Below, one piece after another: positions 1 to 9,852 of a DNA stretch of 64,000 nt. Made by a program: the position numbers and the translations under genes. Below the pieces are notes generated by a model. That model was not told the origin of the DNA, ran no database searches, and saw only the letters and a list, made by a program, of their open reading frames with translations. The stretch lies in the NCBI GenBank assembly GCA_031429105.1, contig JANOYV010000032.1, forward strand, positions 22,007 to 86,006. Direction: 5' to 3'. The DNA is from JAKFWF01 sp031429105. GTDB taxonomy: Bacteria; Pseudomonadota; Alphaproteobacteria; Rhizobiales; Hyphomicrobiaceae. The number at the start of each line of letters is the position of its first letter. Within the stretch, counting starts at the first letter, position 1.

Positions 1-266
1 AAATCATAAATGTGTGCGGCCATGGAGTAGCCCCCGTTCGCGGACCACTGGCTGTCGCCGTGTCCGCGCAGGTCGGGTGCAATAATATGGTAGCGGTCGC
101 GCAGACGCTCGGCGACGAAATCCCAATTTCGGCAATGATCGCGGCCGCCATGCACCATTACAAGCGGTGGCGCGGTCGGGTTGCCCCAATCGACGTAGTG
201 AAGTCGCAGTCGCTGCGAGAAGAACGTGCCGGAGGTGGGGCCGGTCAGGGTCGCTGGTCTGGGCAT
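1..266 (-). CDS. Alpha/beta hydrolase fold protein, N-terminal part (runs off left edge)
   Basis: This is the first 88 codons of a reverse-strand gene whose remainder lies outside the window. The start is the ATG at 264-266 (protein begins MPRPATLTGPTSG). The visible part has the N-terminal beta-strands of an alpha/beta hydrolase: HYVDWG, then the oxyanion-loop motif VMVHGGRDH, and further on PDLRGHGDS, the usual strand and loop before the nucleophile elbow. The nucleophile Ser, the acid and the His are all beyond the edge, so the substrate (ester, epoxide, lactone or haloalkane) cannot be assigned. It lies downstream of and on the same strand as the RND pump genes, but two hairpin repeats separate them, so cotranscription is doubtful. 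Confidence 0.8.
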   Translation of the reverse strand, partial: MPRPATLTGPTSGTFFSQRLRLHYVDWGNPTAPPLVMVHGGRDHCRNWDFVAERLRDRYHIIAPDLRGHGDSQWSANGGYSMAAHIYD

Positions 267-308
267 CGTCGGTGGCTCGATGTGTTGCGCAAACGCTCAG
301 GATCGTAG

Positions 309-400
309 GTTGGGTTAGCACCCCTTTGTGCGTAACCCAACATTCGACGCAAGATTATAAGTGTTGGGTTACGACCAGCAAGCGGCTGGTCTAACCCAAC
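309..400. repeat. Pair of REP-like hairpins with GTTGGGTTA/TAACCCAAC arms
   Basis: Two imperfect inverted repeats stand side by side in the gap between the hydrolase and the RND pump genes. The first (309-341) has arms GTTGGGTTAGCAC and GTGCGTAACCCAAC around a six-base loop. The second (363-400) has outer arms GTTGGGTTA/TAACCCAAC and an inner stem ACCAG/CTGGT. Shared termini with different loops are typical of REP/REPIN-type elements; they could also stop transcription at the end of the efflux operon. Confidence 0.7.
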
Positions 401-414
401 CCACGGTTATCGTC

Positions 415-3400
415 TCATTCCGCTGGCTGGCCCGCGGAACGCGTGTCGGATGCGGCAACTAAAGAAGCCCGCGCATGGCCTGTACGTCCCCACAACCGGT
501 GATGCAACTTGTCCAGCAACAGATAGACGACGGGTGTCGTGTAGAGCGTTAGAATTTGCGACACGATCAAACCACCAACGATCGTGATGCCAAGCGGTCG
601 GCGTAACTCTGAACCTGGGCCCGTTGCGATAAGCAATGGGATAGCGCCGAGCAATGCCGCCAGTGTCGTCATCAGGATCGGTCGGAAGCGTTCGATACAG
701 GCTTCGTAAATCGCAGCCTCGGGCGTCATGCCCCTGGTGCGCTCGGCGTCGAGCGCGAAGTCAACCAGCATGATCCCGTTCTTCTTGACGATGCCGATCA
801 GCAGAATGATGCCGATCAGGGCAATGGTGGTGAGTTCAGCGCCGGCAATCTGCAACGCCAACAGCGCGCCGAGGCCAGCCGACGGCAGCGTCGAGATAAT
901 GGTCAGGGGATGCGCTAGGCTCTCGTAAAGGACGCCTAGCACGATGTAGACAGCGACGAGGGCTGCAAGGATCAGCAACGGCTGCGCGTTGGCACTGCGC
1001 TGGAACGACGCCGCATCGCCTGCGGCTTCCGCTCGAATGCCATCGGGCATGCGCAACTCGGCCACCGCCGCTTGGATCGAGGCTTGCGCCTCCTGTAGCG
1101 TCGCCCCCTGCTCAAGATTGTAGGTGATCGTGATCGAGGGGAATGGCCCTTGATGATTGATCACAAGCGGCGCCAGCCCCTTATCGAAGCGCACGACACT
1201 CGATAATGGTACTTGGGTGCGGTTCGCCCCTGTCACGTATACGCGTTCCAGGTCGGCTGGCTCACGCTGGTATTTCGGATCAACTTCCAGCACCACGCGA
1301 TACTGGTTGCGCGTCGAATAGATCGTCGAAATTTGGCGCTGAGCGAACGCGTTGTTCAATGCGGTGTCGATATCCTGAATGCGCACGCCAAGCCGTGACG
1401 CTGCAGTCCGGTCGATCACGGCGTTGATCTGCAGGCCGCCTTGCTCGCGATCGTTCGACACGTCGGTGAGGCCGGGTGTGCGCTGCAGCCGATCAATCAC
1501 CTTCGGCGCCCATGTGAGCAACTGCTCGAGATCTTGGCTCCACAACGTGAACTGGTACTGCGACCGTGACGAGCGCCCGCCCGCACGAATATCTAGCGCT
1601 GGCACGAGGAACACTTGCATGCCACCAATGGCCAACAACTTTGGCCGCAGCCTCGCGATCACGTCGGCGGTGGTTTCACCCGTCACGCTACGCGGCTTCA
1701 GGTTGATGAAAATGCGCCCCTGGTTGACGCTGCCGCCGCCACCAACGGACGAGCCTGCCGCCTCGACCGACGGATCGCTGGTGATCACCTCGGTCACGCG
1801 CAATTGCAACGCCGACATCGCCTGGAACGAAATATCCGGTGACGCGCGCGTCGACCCGAACACGAGGCCCGAGTCGTCCTGCGGAAAATACCCCTTCGGC
1901 GTCTTGATGTAGAAATCAACGGTGATGGCGATGGTCGCAATCATGATGATCAGCATCACACCTTGCCAGCGCAGCGCCAGTTTTAGCGACCACGCATAGC
2001 CCTTTACGAGGCGCGAGAGGCCGCCCTCAATCACCCGATCAAAGATCGTGGCATCCGGGCTTGGTCCCTTTTTGACGAAGTGCGCGCAGATCATCGGCGT
2101 GACCGACAGCGACACGATGGTCGAGACGACAATGGCAAACACCAGCGTCACCGAGAATTCGCGCAACAGGCGGCCGACCACTCCGGTCATGAACAGCAAC
2201 GGGATGAACGCTGCGACGAGCGAAATGCTGATCGACAGCACCGTGAAGCCAATCTGCTGCGCGCCGAGGATCGTCGCTTCCATGGGCGACTTGCCCTGTT
2301 CGAGATAACGGAACGCGTTCTCGATCATCACAATTGCATCGTCGACAACGAAGCCGACCGATACCGCGAGCGCCATCAGCGTCAAGTTGTTGATCGAGTA
2401 GCCCGACACCCACATCAAGGCGACGGTGCCCGCAAGTGACAACGGCACCGTGATGCCAGCGGCCAAGGTTGCGGCCCCGCGCCGCAAAAACACGAGCACG
2501 ACCAGCATGACCAGCACGACCGTCAGCGCCAGCGTGATCTGCATGTCCAAGACGCTCGCCCGGATCGTCTTGGTGCGGTCGGACAGGATCGTCACGTCGA
2601 TGCCAGCTGGAATCCAGCGCTGCAGTTCGGGGATCAATGCCAGGACCTTGTCCACCGTCTCGATGACGTTGGCGTTACCCTGCTTGGTGATGATCAACAG
2701 AACACCCGGCTGCATGTTGAACCACGCAGCCGAGCGGGTGTTGCGGGTGCCAGCCTCCACGGTCGCAATATCGGATAGGCGAACGACGGCGCCCTCGGAT
2801 GTCTTTACAACGAGCGTGCGATAGTCGGCTGGTCCACGGAGTTGATCGTTGGTGCCGATGGTTTCAGCGAGTGCGGGGCCATCGAATGTGCCCATCGGCC
2901 CCATTGCGTTAGCGTTGGCAATGGTGCTGCGGATCTCCTCGATCGACATCCCCATGGCAGCCAAGCGGCCCGGATCAACCCGCACCCGGATCGCCGGTTG
3001 CTCGGCACCGCTGACGCTGACATCGGCCACCCCGTCGATCTGCGAAATGCGTTGCGCAATCACGGTGTCGGCGACATCGTAGATCGCGCTTGCCGCCATC
3101 GTCTTTGACGTGAGCGCCAGAATAAGCACTGGCGCGCCAGCCGGGTTCGCCTTGCGGAATGAAGGTACGCTCGGCAGGTCGATAGGTAGGTCGCTGGCAG
3201 CGGCGTTGAGGGCTGCTTGCACGTCACGTGCGGCCCCATCGACATTACGGCTCATGTCGAATTGCACGACGATGTTGGTGCCGCCGAGCGAACTCGTTGA
3301 GGTCATCTCGGTGACGCCCGAGATTTCGCCCAAGCGCCGCTCAAGCGGGGCTGCCACCGTTGAAGCCATGGTCTCAGGGTTTGCGCCGGGCCGACTCGCC

Positions 3401-3543
3401 GACACCATGATCGTTGGGAAATCGACGCTAGGTAGGCTTGCAACCGGCAATTGCCAATAAGCGGCAATGCCGGTCAGGAACAGCCCGATGGCAAGCAGCG
3501 TCGTCCCAATCGGTCGGCGGATGAACGGCAGCGCTACGTTCAT
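415..3543 (-). CDS. RND efflux permease, MdtC-like
   Basis: This is an inner-membrane proton-driven drug-efflux pump of 1042 residues, the normal size for the AcrB/MdtB/MdtC family. I take the ATG at 3541-3543 (MNVALPFIRRPIG), because RND pumps begin with a short cytoplasmic helix of this type; reading further upstream gives non-family sequence that runs back into the preceding gene. That start is 5 nt after the stop of the upstream pump. TM4 carries the proton-relay aspartate pair in GFVVDDAIVMIEN, and the C-terminal half has the repeat motif GIVKKNGIMLVDFAL. With the second pump and the adaptor it forms an MdtABC-type unit in which two different pumps probably form a mixed trimer. No outer-membrane channel gene is seen downstream, so a TolC-like protein encoded elsewhere is expected. 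Confidence 0.93.
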   Translation of the reverse strand: MNVALPFIRRPIGTTLLAIGLFLTGIAAYWQLPVASLPSVDFPTIMVSASRPGANPETMASTVAAPLERRLGEISGVTEMTSTSSLGGTNIVVQFDMSRNVDGAARDVQAALNAAASDLPIDLPSVPSFRKANPAGAPVLILALTSKTMAASAIYDVADTVIAQRISQIDGVADVSVSGAEQPAIRVRVDPGRLAAMGMSIEEIRSTIANANAMGPMGTFDGPALAETIGTNDQLRGPADYRTLVVKTSEGAVVRLSDIATVEAGTRNTRSAAWFNMQPGVLLIITKQGNANVIETVDKVLALIPELQRWIPAGIDVTILSDRTKTIRASVLDMQITLALTVVLVMLVVLVFLRRGAATLAAGITVPLSLAGTVALMWVSGYSINNLTLMALAVSVGFVVDDAIVMIENAFRYLEQGKSPMEATILGAQQIGFTVLSISISLVAAFIPLLFMTGVVGRLLREFSVTLVFAIVVSTIVSLSVTPMICAHFVKKGPSPDATIFDRVIEGGLSRLVKGYAWSLKLALRWQGVMLIIMIATIAITVDFYIKTPKGYFPQDDSGLVFGSTRASPDISFQAMSALQLRVTEVITSDPSVEAAGSSVGGGGSVNQGRIFINLKPRSVTGETTADVIARLRPKLLAIGGMQVFLVPALDIRAGGRSSRSQYQFTLWSQDLEQLLTWAPKVIDRLQRTPGLTDVSNDREQGGLQINAVIDRTAASRLGVRIQDIDTALNNAFAQRQISTIYSTRNQYRVVLEVDPKYQREPADLERVYVTGANRTQVPLSSVVRFDKGLAPLVINHQGPFPSITITYNLEQGATLQEAQASIQAAVAELRMPDGIRAEAAGDAASFQRSANAQPLLILAALVAVYIVLGVLYESLAHPLTIISTLPSAGLGALLALQIAGAELTTIALIGIILLIGIVKKNGIMLVDFALDAERTRGMTPEAAIYEACIERFRPILMTTLAALLGAIPLLIATGPGSELRRPLGITIVGGLIVSQILTLYTTPVVYLLLDKLHHRLWGRTGHARASLVAASDTRSAGQPAE

Positions 3544-3548
3544 GCCCC

Positions 3549-6500
3549 CTACTCCGCCGGTTGGGGTTCGGGGGCGAAGGCCGCTGACAGCCGCTGGCTG
3601 AGCTTTTCCAGCGTAAGATAAATCACCGGCGTCGTGTACAGTGTCAGCAACTGCGACAGCACGAGCCCACCGACAATCGAAATACCGAGCGGGTTGCGCA
3701 GTTCCGAGCCGGTGCCGCCTTCGAGTGCCAGCGGCAGCGCACCGAACAGGGCGGCGAGTGTCGTCATCATGATCGGGCGGAAGCGCAGCAGACACGCTTC
3801 GATGATCGCCTCGCGCGGGGCCATGCCGCGTCCCCGTTCTGCTTCCAGCGCGAAGTCGATCATCATGATGGCGTTCTTCTTCACGATGCCCATTAGCAAG
3901 ATGATGCCGATCAGCCCGACGACGGAGAGATCATGTCCGGTCAGCATCAAAGCCAGCAACGCGCCAACGCCGGCTGACGGTAGGGTCGACAAAATCGTGA
4001 TTGGGTGGATAAAACTTTCATACAGCACGCCGAGCACGATGTAGATCGTGATCGTTGCCGCCAAGATCAGCCACGGTTGGTTGGCCAGCGACTTCGAGAA
4101 CTCCGATGCATCGCCGAAGAAACTGCCGATGACGGACGGTGGCATGCCGATCTCGGTCTCGGCTGCACGGATCGTTTCAACCGCCGAGCCGAGCGAACCG
4201 CCGGGGCCGAGATTAAAGCTCAACGTTACCGACGGGAATTGCTCCTGATGCGCAATGGCGAGCGGTGCGGTGGTGCGCTCGATCCGCGCGAACGAGGACA
4301 GTGGCACCTGGGCGCCACCGGTCGCGCCAACATACAAGGTCGTCAGCGTGGCAGGGTCGAGCTGGTAGCGCGGCATGGCTTCCAGCACCACCCGGTATTG
4401 GTTCGATTGATCATAGATCGTCGAGATTTGGCGCTGGCCGAAGGCATCGTTCAAAACGTCGGTGATCGCTTGCATTGAGACGCCAAGCCGGCCGGCAATC
4501 TCGCGATCAACGTTGATCAGTACCCGCAGGCCGCCGTCTTGGGCTTCGGATGCCACATCGCGTAGCGTTGGTGTCTGGCGGATCTTGTCGGCGAGCTTGG
4601 TCGCCCATGCCGACACGTCCGCGCTATCGGTGCCGGTCAGGGTGTACTGGTACTGGGCGCGTGATGACCGGGTGCTGATCTGAATGTCCTGCACCGGCTG
4701 GAAGTACAACTTCACGCCTGGGATTGGCGCGACCAATCCCTGTAGCCGCGTGATGATGTCACCGACCACGGCGCGGCGTTCGGAGCGGGGCTTAAGTGCC
4801 ATCGTCAGTCGAGCGACGTTCGGTGTGGCGTTGAGCGGACTGACGCCCACGACCGAGACGGTGCCGGTCACGTCAGGGTCACGCTTGATCGCCTCAAGCA
4901 CTTGCCCCTGTAGGCGCTCCATCTGCGCAAAGGACACCTCGGGGCCAGCTTCCATCACAGCCGTGATCAGGCCAGTGTCCTGTTGCGGCAGAAAACCCTT
5001 GGGCGCGATGATGTAAAGCCAGACGGTCGCGACCAGTGTCGCCAACGTCAGCAGCAGCGTTGCGCCCTGGTGTTTCAAAACCCACAGCAGGCTGACGCGA
5101 TAGCGCTCGACGGTCGCATCGATGGCGCGCGTGATGAGGCCCGGCGGGCCAGCGTCAGGCTTCGCCTTGCGCAGCAGCTTGGCGCACATCATCGGTGTCA
5201 GCGTAAGCGAGACAATCGCCGATACAACGACCGCTATGGTTAGCGTCAGCGCGAACTCGCGGAACATGCGACCGACAAGCCCGCTCATGAACAGCAGCGG
5301 AATGAACACCGCGATCAGCGAAACAGTCAGCGAGATCACGGTAAAGCCGATTTCGCTCGCGCCTTTGATGGCGGCTTCGAAAGGGTTTTCGCCTTCCTCG
5401 ATATGGCGCACGATGTTTTCGATCATCACGATGGCATCGTCGACGACAAAGCCGGTGCCGATGGTGAGTGCCATCAACGACAGGTTGTCGAGGCTGAAGC
5501 CGGCAAACCACATCACGCCGAAGGTTGCGATCAGCGATAGCGGTAGTGCGACGCCTGCTATGATCGTCGCGCGGATCGTACGCAGGAACATCAGGACGAC
5601 GAGCACCACCAGCACGACACTCAGGACCAGCGTGAACTGTACGTCGCGGACCGACGCCCGGATGGTGCCGGTGCGGTCGTGCACCACGGTCAACTCGATG
5701 CCAGCGGGCATCGACCGCTTCAGGCGCGGCAATTCGGCCAACACCCGGTCCACGGTTTGGATCACGTTGGCGCCGGGCTGGCGTTGCACGTCGACGACAA
5801 CGGCTGGCGCGCTATTGTACCAGCCGCCAACCTTGGTGTTCTCGAGCCCGTCGATGACTTCGGCGACGTCTGACAACATAACGGGTGAGCCACCGCGATA
5901 GGCCAGAACTAGGGATTTGTAGGCCGATGCCGAGCCGATCTGGTCGTTAGCGGCAATCGTGTACGATTGAAAAGCGCCATCGAGGGAACCCTTCGGTCCC
6001 GATACGTTGGCGCCGACGATCATATTGCGCAGGTCTGCCAACGAAATGCCGTAAGCGGCCAATCGTGATAGGTCGGCGCGAATGCGAACGGCAGGCCTGA
6101 TGCCACCTTGCACCGAGACTTTGCCGACCCCGGTCAACTGGCTGAGACGAGGGGCCAATAGGGTGTCAGCGAGGTCCGACACCTGGCGAATGGTGACATT
6201 GGGCGAGGTCAGCGCAATGGTGACAATGGGTGCGTCGGCTGGGTTCACCTTGGTATAGGTCGGCGGATACGGCAGGTTACGCGGTAGCGTTGAGCCCGCC
6301 GCGTTGATTGCCGACTGCACATCTTGCGCTGCCGCATCGATGTCGCGGTTGAGATCGAACTGCAACGTGATCTGGCTGACACCGAACGACGACGACGACG
6401 TCATGGTCGAGAGCGATGGCGTGCGGCCAAACTGCCGTTCGAGTGGCGCTGTGACCAGTGCTGCCATTGTGTCGGGATTGGCGCCCGGCAACTGCGTTGT

Positions 6501-6677
6501 CACCTGGATCGTTGGAAAATCGACCTGCGGCAATGCCGATACCGGCAAGCCCCAGTAGCCGAGCCAGCCGCCGAGCAGTACGGCAACGCCAAGCAGTGAG
6601 GTTGCGATCGGTCGCCGAATAAACGGTCCCGACACGCTGCCTGACAAATTGCTTGTTGCGTGTTCTGGCGCGCTCAT
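3549..6677 (-). CDS. RND efflux permease, MdtB-like
   Basis: This is the second inner-membrane RND pump of the operon, also 1042 residues. It starts with MSAPEHATSNLSG and enters the first TM helix at PFIRRPIATSLLGV. The proton-relay motif GFVVDDAIVMIENIV and the C-terminal motif GIVKKNAIMMIDFALE are intact, as are the paired large periplasmic porter domains. The ATG overlaps the stop of the adaptor gene by 4 nt (ATGA, 6674-6677), implying translational coupling. The two adjacent pumps are clearly paralogous, for example both contain TIYDQSNQYRVVLE or STIYSTRNQYRVVLE in the docking region. Known MdtB/MdtC pairs act on bile salts, novobiocin and similar compounds; the substrates here are unknown. 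Confidence 0.93.
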   Translation of the reverse strand: MSAPEHATSNLSGSVSGPFIRRPIATSLLGVAVLLGGWLGYWGLPVSALPQVDFPTIQVTTQLPGANPDTMAALVTAPLERQFGRTPSLSTMTSSSSFGVSQITLQFDLNRDIDAAAQDVQSAINAAGSTLPRNLPYPPTYTKVNPADAPIVTIALTSPNVTIRQVSDLADTLLAPRLSQLTGVGKVSVQGGIRPAVRIRADLSRLAAYGISLADLRNMIVGANVSGPKGSLDGAFQSYTIAANDQIGSASAYKSLVLAYRGGSPVMLSDVAEVIDGLENTKVGGWYNSAPAVVVDVQRQPGANVIQTVDRVLAELPRLKRSMPAGIELTVVHDRTGTIRASVRDVQFTLVLSVVLVVLVVLMFLRTIRATIIAGVALPLSLIATFGVMWFAGFSLDNLSLMALTIGTGFVVDDAIVMIENIVRHIEEGENPFEAAIKGASEIGFTVISLTVSLIAVFIPLLFMSGLVGRMFREFALTLTIAVVVSAIVSLTLTPMMCAKLLRKAKPDAGPPGLITRAIDATVERYRVSLLWVLKHQGATLLLTLATLVATVWLYIIAPKGFLPQQDTGLITAVMEAGPEVSFAQMERLQGQVLEAIKRDPDVTGTVSVVGVSPLNATPNVARLTMALKPRSERRAVVGDIITRLQGLVAPIPGVKLYFQPVQDIQISTRSSRAQYQYTLTGTDSADVSAWATKLADKIRQTPTLRDVASEAQDGGLRVLINVDREIAGRLGVSMQAITDVLNDAFGQRQISTIYDQSNQYRVVLEAMPRYQLDPATLTTLYVGATGGAQVPLSSFARIERTTAPLAIAHQEQFPSVTLSFNLGPGGSLGSAVETIRAAETEIGMPPSVIGSFFGDASEFSKSLANQPWLILAATITIYIVLGVLYESFIHPITILSTLPSAGVGALLALMLTGHDLSVVGLIGIILLMGIVKKNAIMMIDFALEAERGRGMAPREAIIEACLLRFRPIMMTTLAALFGALPLALEGGTGSELRNPLGISIVGGLVLSQLLTLYTTPVIYLTLEKLSQRLSAAFAPEPQPAE

Positions 6678-8056
6678 TGGGCGGCTGCCTCGGGTGTCTG
6701 TTTACCCTTGATCGCGGGCGTCGCATCGGCGCCAGCGCCTGGAGTAGCTGCACCCTCTTCGCGCTTACGGCGACCTTCGCCGCGCTTCGATTTGTTTTCG
6801 CCTTCAGTGACAGCCTTTGTATCGGGAACGGTTTTGCTATCGGCCGAAGGGGCTGCTCCGTCGCGCTTACGCTTACCCTCGCCGCGTGGGCTTTCGCGCT
6901 TAGGCGCAACGGGGACCGCGTCAAGCTGTTCGGTGGTGGCGACAGCAACTTCCGCGCCCTCTTTCAGACGCGCAAAGCCGCTGGTGACCACGACGTCGCC
7001 AGCCTTGACGCCACTTGCGATCACCGCCCGCGCATCGTCCTGCTGCGGCACGGTGACTGATTTTGACACCACCTTCTTGTCATCGCCAACGACGTAGACG
7101 AACGTGCCCGTTGGGCCGCGTTGAACGGCGGCCGTCGGCACGGTCGTTGCTTGCGTGATGGTCTCGATCAGCACCCGAACGTTGACGAACTGGCCTGGCC
7201 AAAGCTGCAGCTTTTCATTCGGAAACTCGGCCTTCATCTTGACCGTGCCGGTGGTCTGATCGACCTGGTTGTCGACCACCCTCAACTCGCCACGATCAAT
7301 CGTCGTCTTGTTGTCGGAATCGGTCGCCTCGACCACCAGCGCACCAAGTGTTGCCGCCCGATTGACCTGCCCCAACTGCTGTTGCGGCAGGTTGAACACG
7401 ACAGCAATCGGCTGCACTTGCGTGATCGTCACGATCGACTGCGCGCCTGATCCGCTGATGATGTTGCCCTCATCGACCTGCCGGATGCCGGTGCGGCCCG
7501 TTGCCGGCGCGATGATCTGGGTGAAGTTGAGCTGCACTTGCGCTGAATCAACGGCGGCCTTTGACGATGCAACCTGGCTCGTGAGCTGGGCAACCAACGC
7601 GCGCTGGGTATCGACGGTCTTGACCGCAATCGTTCCTGGAATTTTTGTGTAGCGGTCCAGATCAACTTTCGCGTTGGCGAGCAGTGATTCGTCCTGCGCC
7701 TTCTTGGCAAGCGCTTGGTCGAGCGCTGCCTGGAAGGTCGCCGGATCGATGCGGGCGAGCACTTGTCCCTTTTGAACGGTTTGGCCTTCCTTGAAGGCAA
7801 CTTCGATCAGCTTGCCGCCAACCTGAGGTTGGACGGCAACTGTGTTGAGCGCGCGTGCGGCACCGACCGCATCGAGGTAAATCGGCACGTCAACGGCAAT
7901 GGCTGAGGCAACGCGGACTGGAACCGGGCCTTCGCCTGGACCCCACCGGCCCTTCTGCTGGACCACGGGGGCCGGGCGCGACATGATGGCCGCAACGCCG
8001 CCTGCGATCAGCAGGCCGACAATAGCGGTCGATAGGTAGCGTCGCATCTTGGTCAT
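6674..8056 (-). CDS. RND periplasmic adaptor (membrane fusion protein), MdtA-like
   Basis: This is the adaptor that bridges the RND pumps to an outer-membrane channel. The ATG at 8054-8056 (MTKMRRYLSTAIV) is chosen because AAGGGG lies just upstream; the longer in-frame reading begins with TTG. The protein has an N-terminal membrane anchor (residues about 7-25), the lipoyl half-motif VQPQVGGKLIEVAFKEGQTV, an alpha-hairpin (about 115-165), the second lipoyl half near TGIRQVDEGNIIS, and the beta-barrel and membrane-proximal domains. The last roughly 75 residues (after about 385) are not part of the adaptor fold: they form a low-complexity tail rich in Lys, Arg, Glu, Ala and Pro with two similar blocks, RGEGKRKRDG and RGEGRRKREEG. 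It is the first gene of the three-gene operon. Confidence 0.92.
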   Translation of the reverse strand: MTKMRRYLSTAIVGLLIAGGVAAIMSRPAPVVQQKGRWGPGEGPVPVRVASAIAVDVPIYLDAVGAARALNTVAVQPQVGGKLIEVAFKEGQTVQKGQVLARIDPATFQAALDQALAKKAQDESLLANAKVDLDRYTKIPGTIAVKTVDTQRALVAQLTSQVASSKAAVDSAQVQLNFTQIIAPATGRTGIRQVDEGNIISGSGAQSIVTITQVQPIAVVFNLPQQQLGQVNRAATLGALVVEATDSDNKTTIDRGELRVVDNQVDQTTGTVKMKAEFPNEKLQLWPGQFVNVRVLIETITQATTVPTAAVQRGPTGTFVYVVGDDKKVVSKSVTVPQQDDARAVIASGVKAGDVVVTSGFARLKEGAEVAVATTEQLDAVPVAPKRESPRGEGKRKRDGAAPSADSKTVPDTKAVTEGENKSKRGEGRRKREEGAATPGAGADATPAIKGKQTPEAAAQ

Positions 8057-8262
8057 GTGACCCCTTCGGCAGGTGTCTCGCGATCGGCCATCAGGGCTGA
8101 CCATCGACAATGCCAGTTTACGTTAGAAAAACGCACCGTGGATAACTCTTCCGTCGATTACATTTTCGTAATGCCATCAAGGATTAAAGCTGGCGGCGTG
8201 CATTTGGTTGCCGACTGAACGTAATGCCTTATCCAGGCTGAACCCGCGGTGAAGGCGGCGGA

Positions 8263-9021
8263 CTAGACCAGCAGCGCACGTGCACCGTCCCAGATCAACT
8301 TGGCCGAAATCAGCAGCAGGCACCCGTAGACGACTTTGTAGAACGGCTCCTGGCGTATTTTGCGGGTCAGCCAGATCCCGGCTACGACAGCCAGGATACC
8401 CGGCACCGCCAAAACCAGTGCGGTTTTTAGGTTGGTGGCAGTGAACTGTCCGAGTTGGACGTAGGCTGGCACCTTGATGAGGTTAACGGCTGTGAAAAAC
8501 ATTACTGCCGTGCCGGCATACATCGCGTTCGGCAAGCGCTGCGGCAACATATACACGGCAAAGGGCGGGCCGCCGGTATGGCTGACGAAGCTCGTGAAGC
8601 CTGAAATGCCACCAAGCAGGCTGCCCTTGGCGACGTTGGGCCCAGGTGCGGCTGTCTTCGGTCGCAGGCCCAGCCACCAATCGAGGGCGAAGGCGAAGCC
8701 AATCAGTCCGACCAGCAACTTGACGTGGGCGTCGGTGACATAGGCCGCCGTTTGCCAGCCGACCAGGATGCCAAGCGTCGCTGCTGGCAACAGGATCTTG
8801 AGGTTGGGTGCACTCCAGTCGCGTCGGTAGGCCCAGACGCCGGTCCAGTCCATTGCGATCAGGATCGGCAGCATGATGGCGGCTGCCTGTACCGGCGAAA
8901 TCACGAGGCTCATCATCGGCACGGCGACCCCACCGATGCCGCCGAGGAACCCGCCTTTCGACAGGCCGGTTAGAATCACGGCTGGAATTGCAACCGCATA
9001 GAACCAAGGATCAGTGAGCAT
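8263..9021 (-). CDS. TauE/SafE (DUF81) family membrane permease
   Basis: This is an integral membrane protein of 252 residues, typical of the TauE/SafE family of proposed sulfite, sulfonate or organic anion exporters. The start is the ATG at 9019-9021 (MLTDPWFYAVAIPAV); an upstream TTG would add a basic stretch without family support. The first half has the family hallmark GLSKGGFLGGIGGVAVPMMS, the second half the repeat GGISGFTSFVSHTGGPPFAVY. About eight hydrophobic helices can be traced. It stands alone between the efflux operon and a divergent gene, so the context does not identify a substrate. Confidence 0.88.
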   Translation of the reverse strand: MLTDPWFYAVAIPAVILTGLSKGGFLGGIGGVAVPMMSLVISPVQAAAIMLPILIAMDWTGVWAYRRDWSAPNLKILLPAATLGILVGWQTAAYVTDAHVKLLVGLIGFAFALDWWLGLRPKTAAPGPNVAKGSLLGGISGFTSFVSHTGGPPFAVYMLPQRLPNAMYAGTAVMFFTAVNLIKVPAYVQLGQFTATNLKTALVLAVPGILAVVAGIWLTRKIRQEPFYKVVYGCLLLISAKLIWDGARALLV

Positions 9022-9174
9022 CAACAGGCGCCGCCGGTGTTTTGATTGCAACCAGAGTGAGCATAGCGGCGTTCGCGGTGGTGGTCATGCATGACAGGCG
9101 CCCACGACCTATGCGAAGTTGGGACTAGGCGATGTTGCCACGCCGCCCCCTTCAAAAGTGGATGATCCAAGCCC

Positions 9175-9810
9175 ATGTCCGACCCGCATTTGATCACGTC
9201 AACGGCGCAGCTCGAAGCGCTCTACGGGCAGCCGGTGCTCGCTTCGGTGCTGAAGGAGATCCCGGTCATCAACGCAACTTACCGCGCGTTGATCGAAGCT
9301 TCGCCGTTTTGCATTCTGGCAACCAGTGGGCCTGAGGGACTGGACGCCTCGCCGCGGGGAGACGCCCCCGGGTTCGTGCGGGTTGTCGACGAAAAGACGC
9401 TATTGATCCCTGATCGGCGCGGCAACCAGCGGATCGATAGCCTGCGCAACATCGTTCGGGACCCTCGCATTGCGCTACTATTTCTAATCCCTGGCGTCGG
9501 CGAGACCTTGCGCGTCAACGGGCGCGGCGTGTTGACGACTGATCCGGCGATTTTGGCCTCGTTTGAGTTCGGCGATAAGTTGCCACAAACCGTGTTGCGA
9601 TTGACGGTCGATGCGATCTACTTCCAGTGCGCTCGCGCGTTGGCCCGCTCGAAGTTGTGGGACCCTGCGCACTATGTTGATCGCACATCTTTGCCCTCAA
9701 CAGGTACCCTCACGGTCGCTGCCCGCGACACCAAGGGACATACCGCCGAGTTCGATGCAGCAGCCTATGATGCGGCCTTGTCCGAGCGTCAAAAAGCGAC
9801 GCTGTATTAA
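9175..9810 (+). CDS. Pyridoxamine 5'-phosphate oxidase-fold flavoprotein (MSMEG_1061-like)
   Basis: This is a 211-residue split-barrel flavin-binding protein of the PPOX class. The pattern matches the subgroup often labelled MSMEG_1061: an N-terminal helix (MSDPHLITSTAQLEALYG), then SPFCILATSGPEGLDASPRGD, where the SPRGD loop follows the first barrel strands, then LLIPDRRGNQRIDSL and the later LFLIPGVGETLRVNGRG. Members of this class use FMN or F420 for redox reactions or are putative general-stress proteins. The true substrate is unknown. The gene stands alone, with a divergent TauE-type gene upstream and a small unknown gene 42 nt downstream. Confidence 0.88.
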   Translation: MSDPHLITSTAQLEALYGQPVLASVLKEIPVINATYRALIEASPFCILATSGPEGLDASPRGDAPGFVRVVDEKTLLIPDRRGNQRIDSLRNIVRDPRIALLFLIPGVGETLRVNGRGVLTTDPAILASFEFGDKLPQTVLRLTVDAIYFQCARALARSKLWDPAHYVDRTSLPSTGTLTVAARDTKGHTAEFDAAAYDAALSERQKATLY

Positions 9811-9852
9811 GAGTGTTGTTGCTTTGTTCTTTTGCTGCTGTTAGGGTGTATC

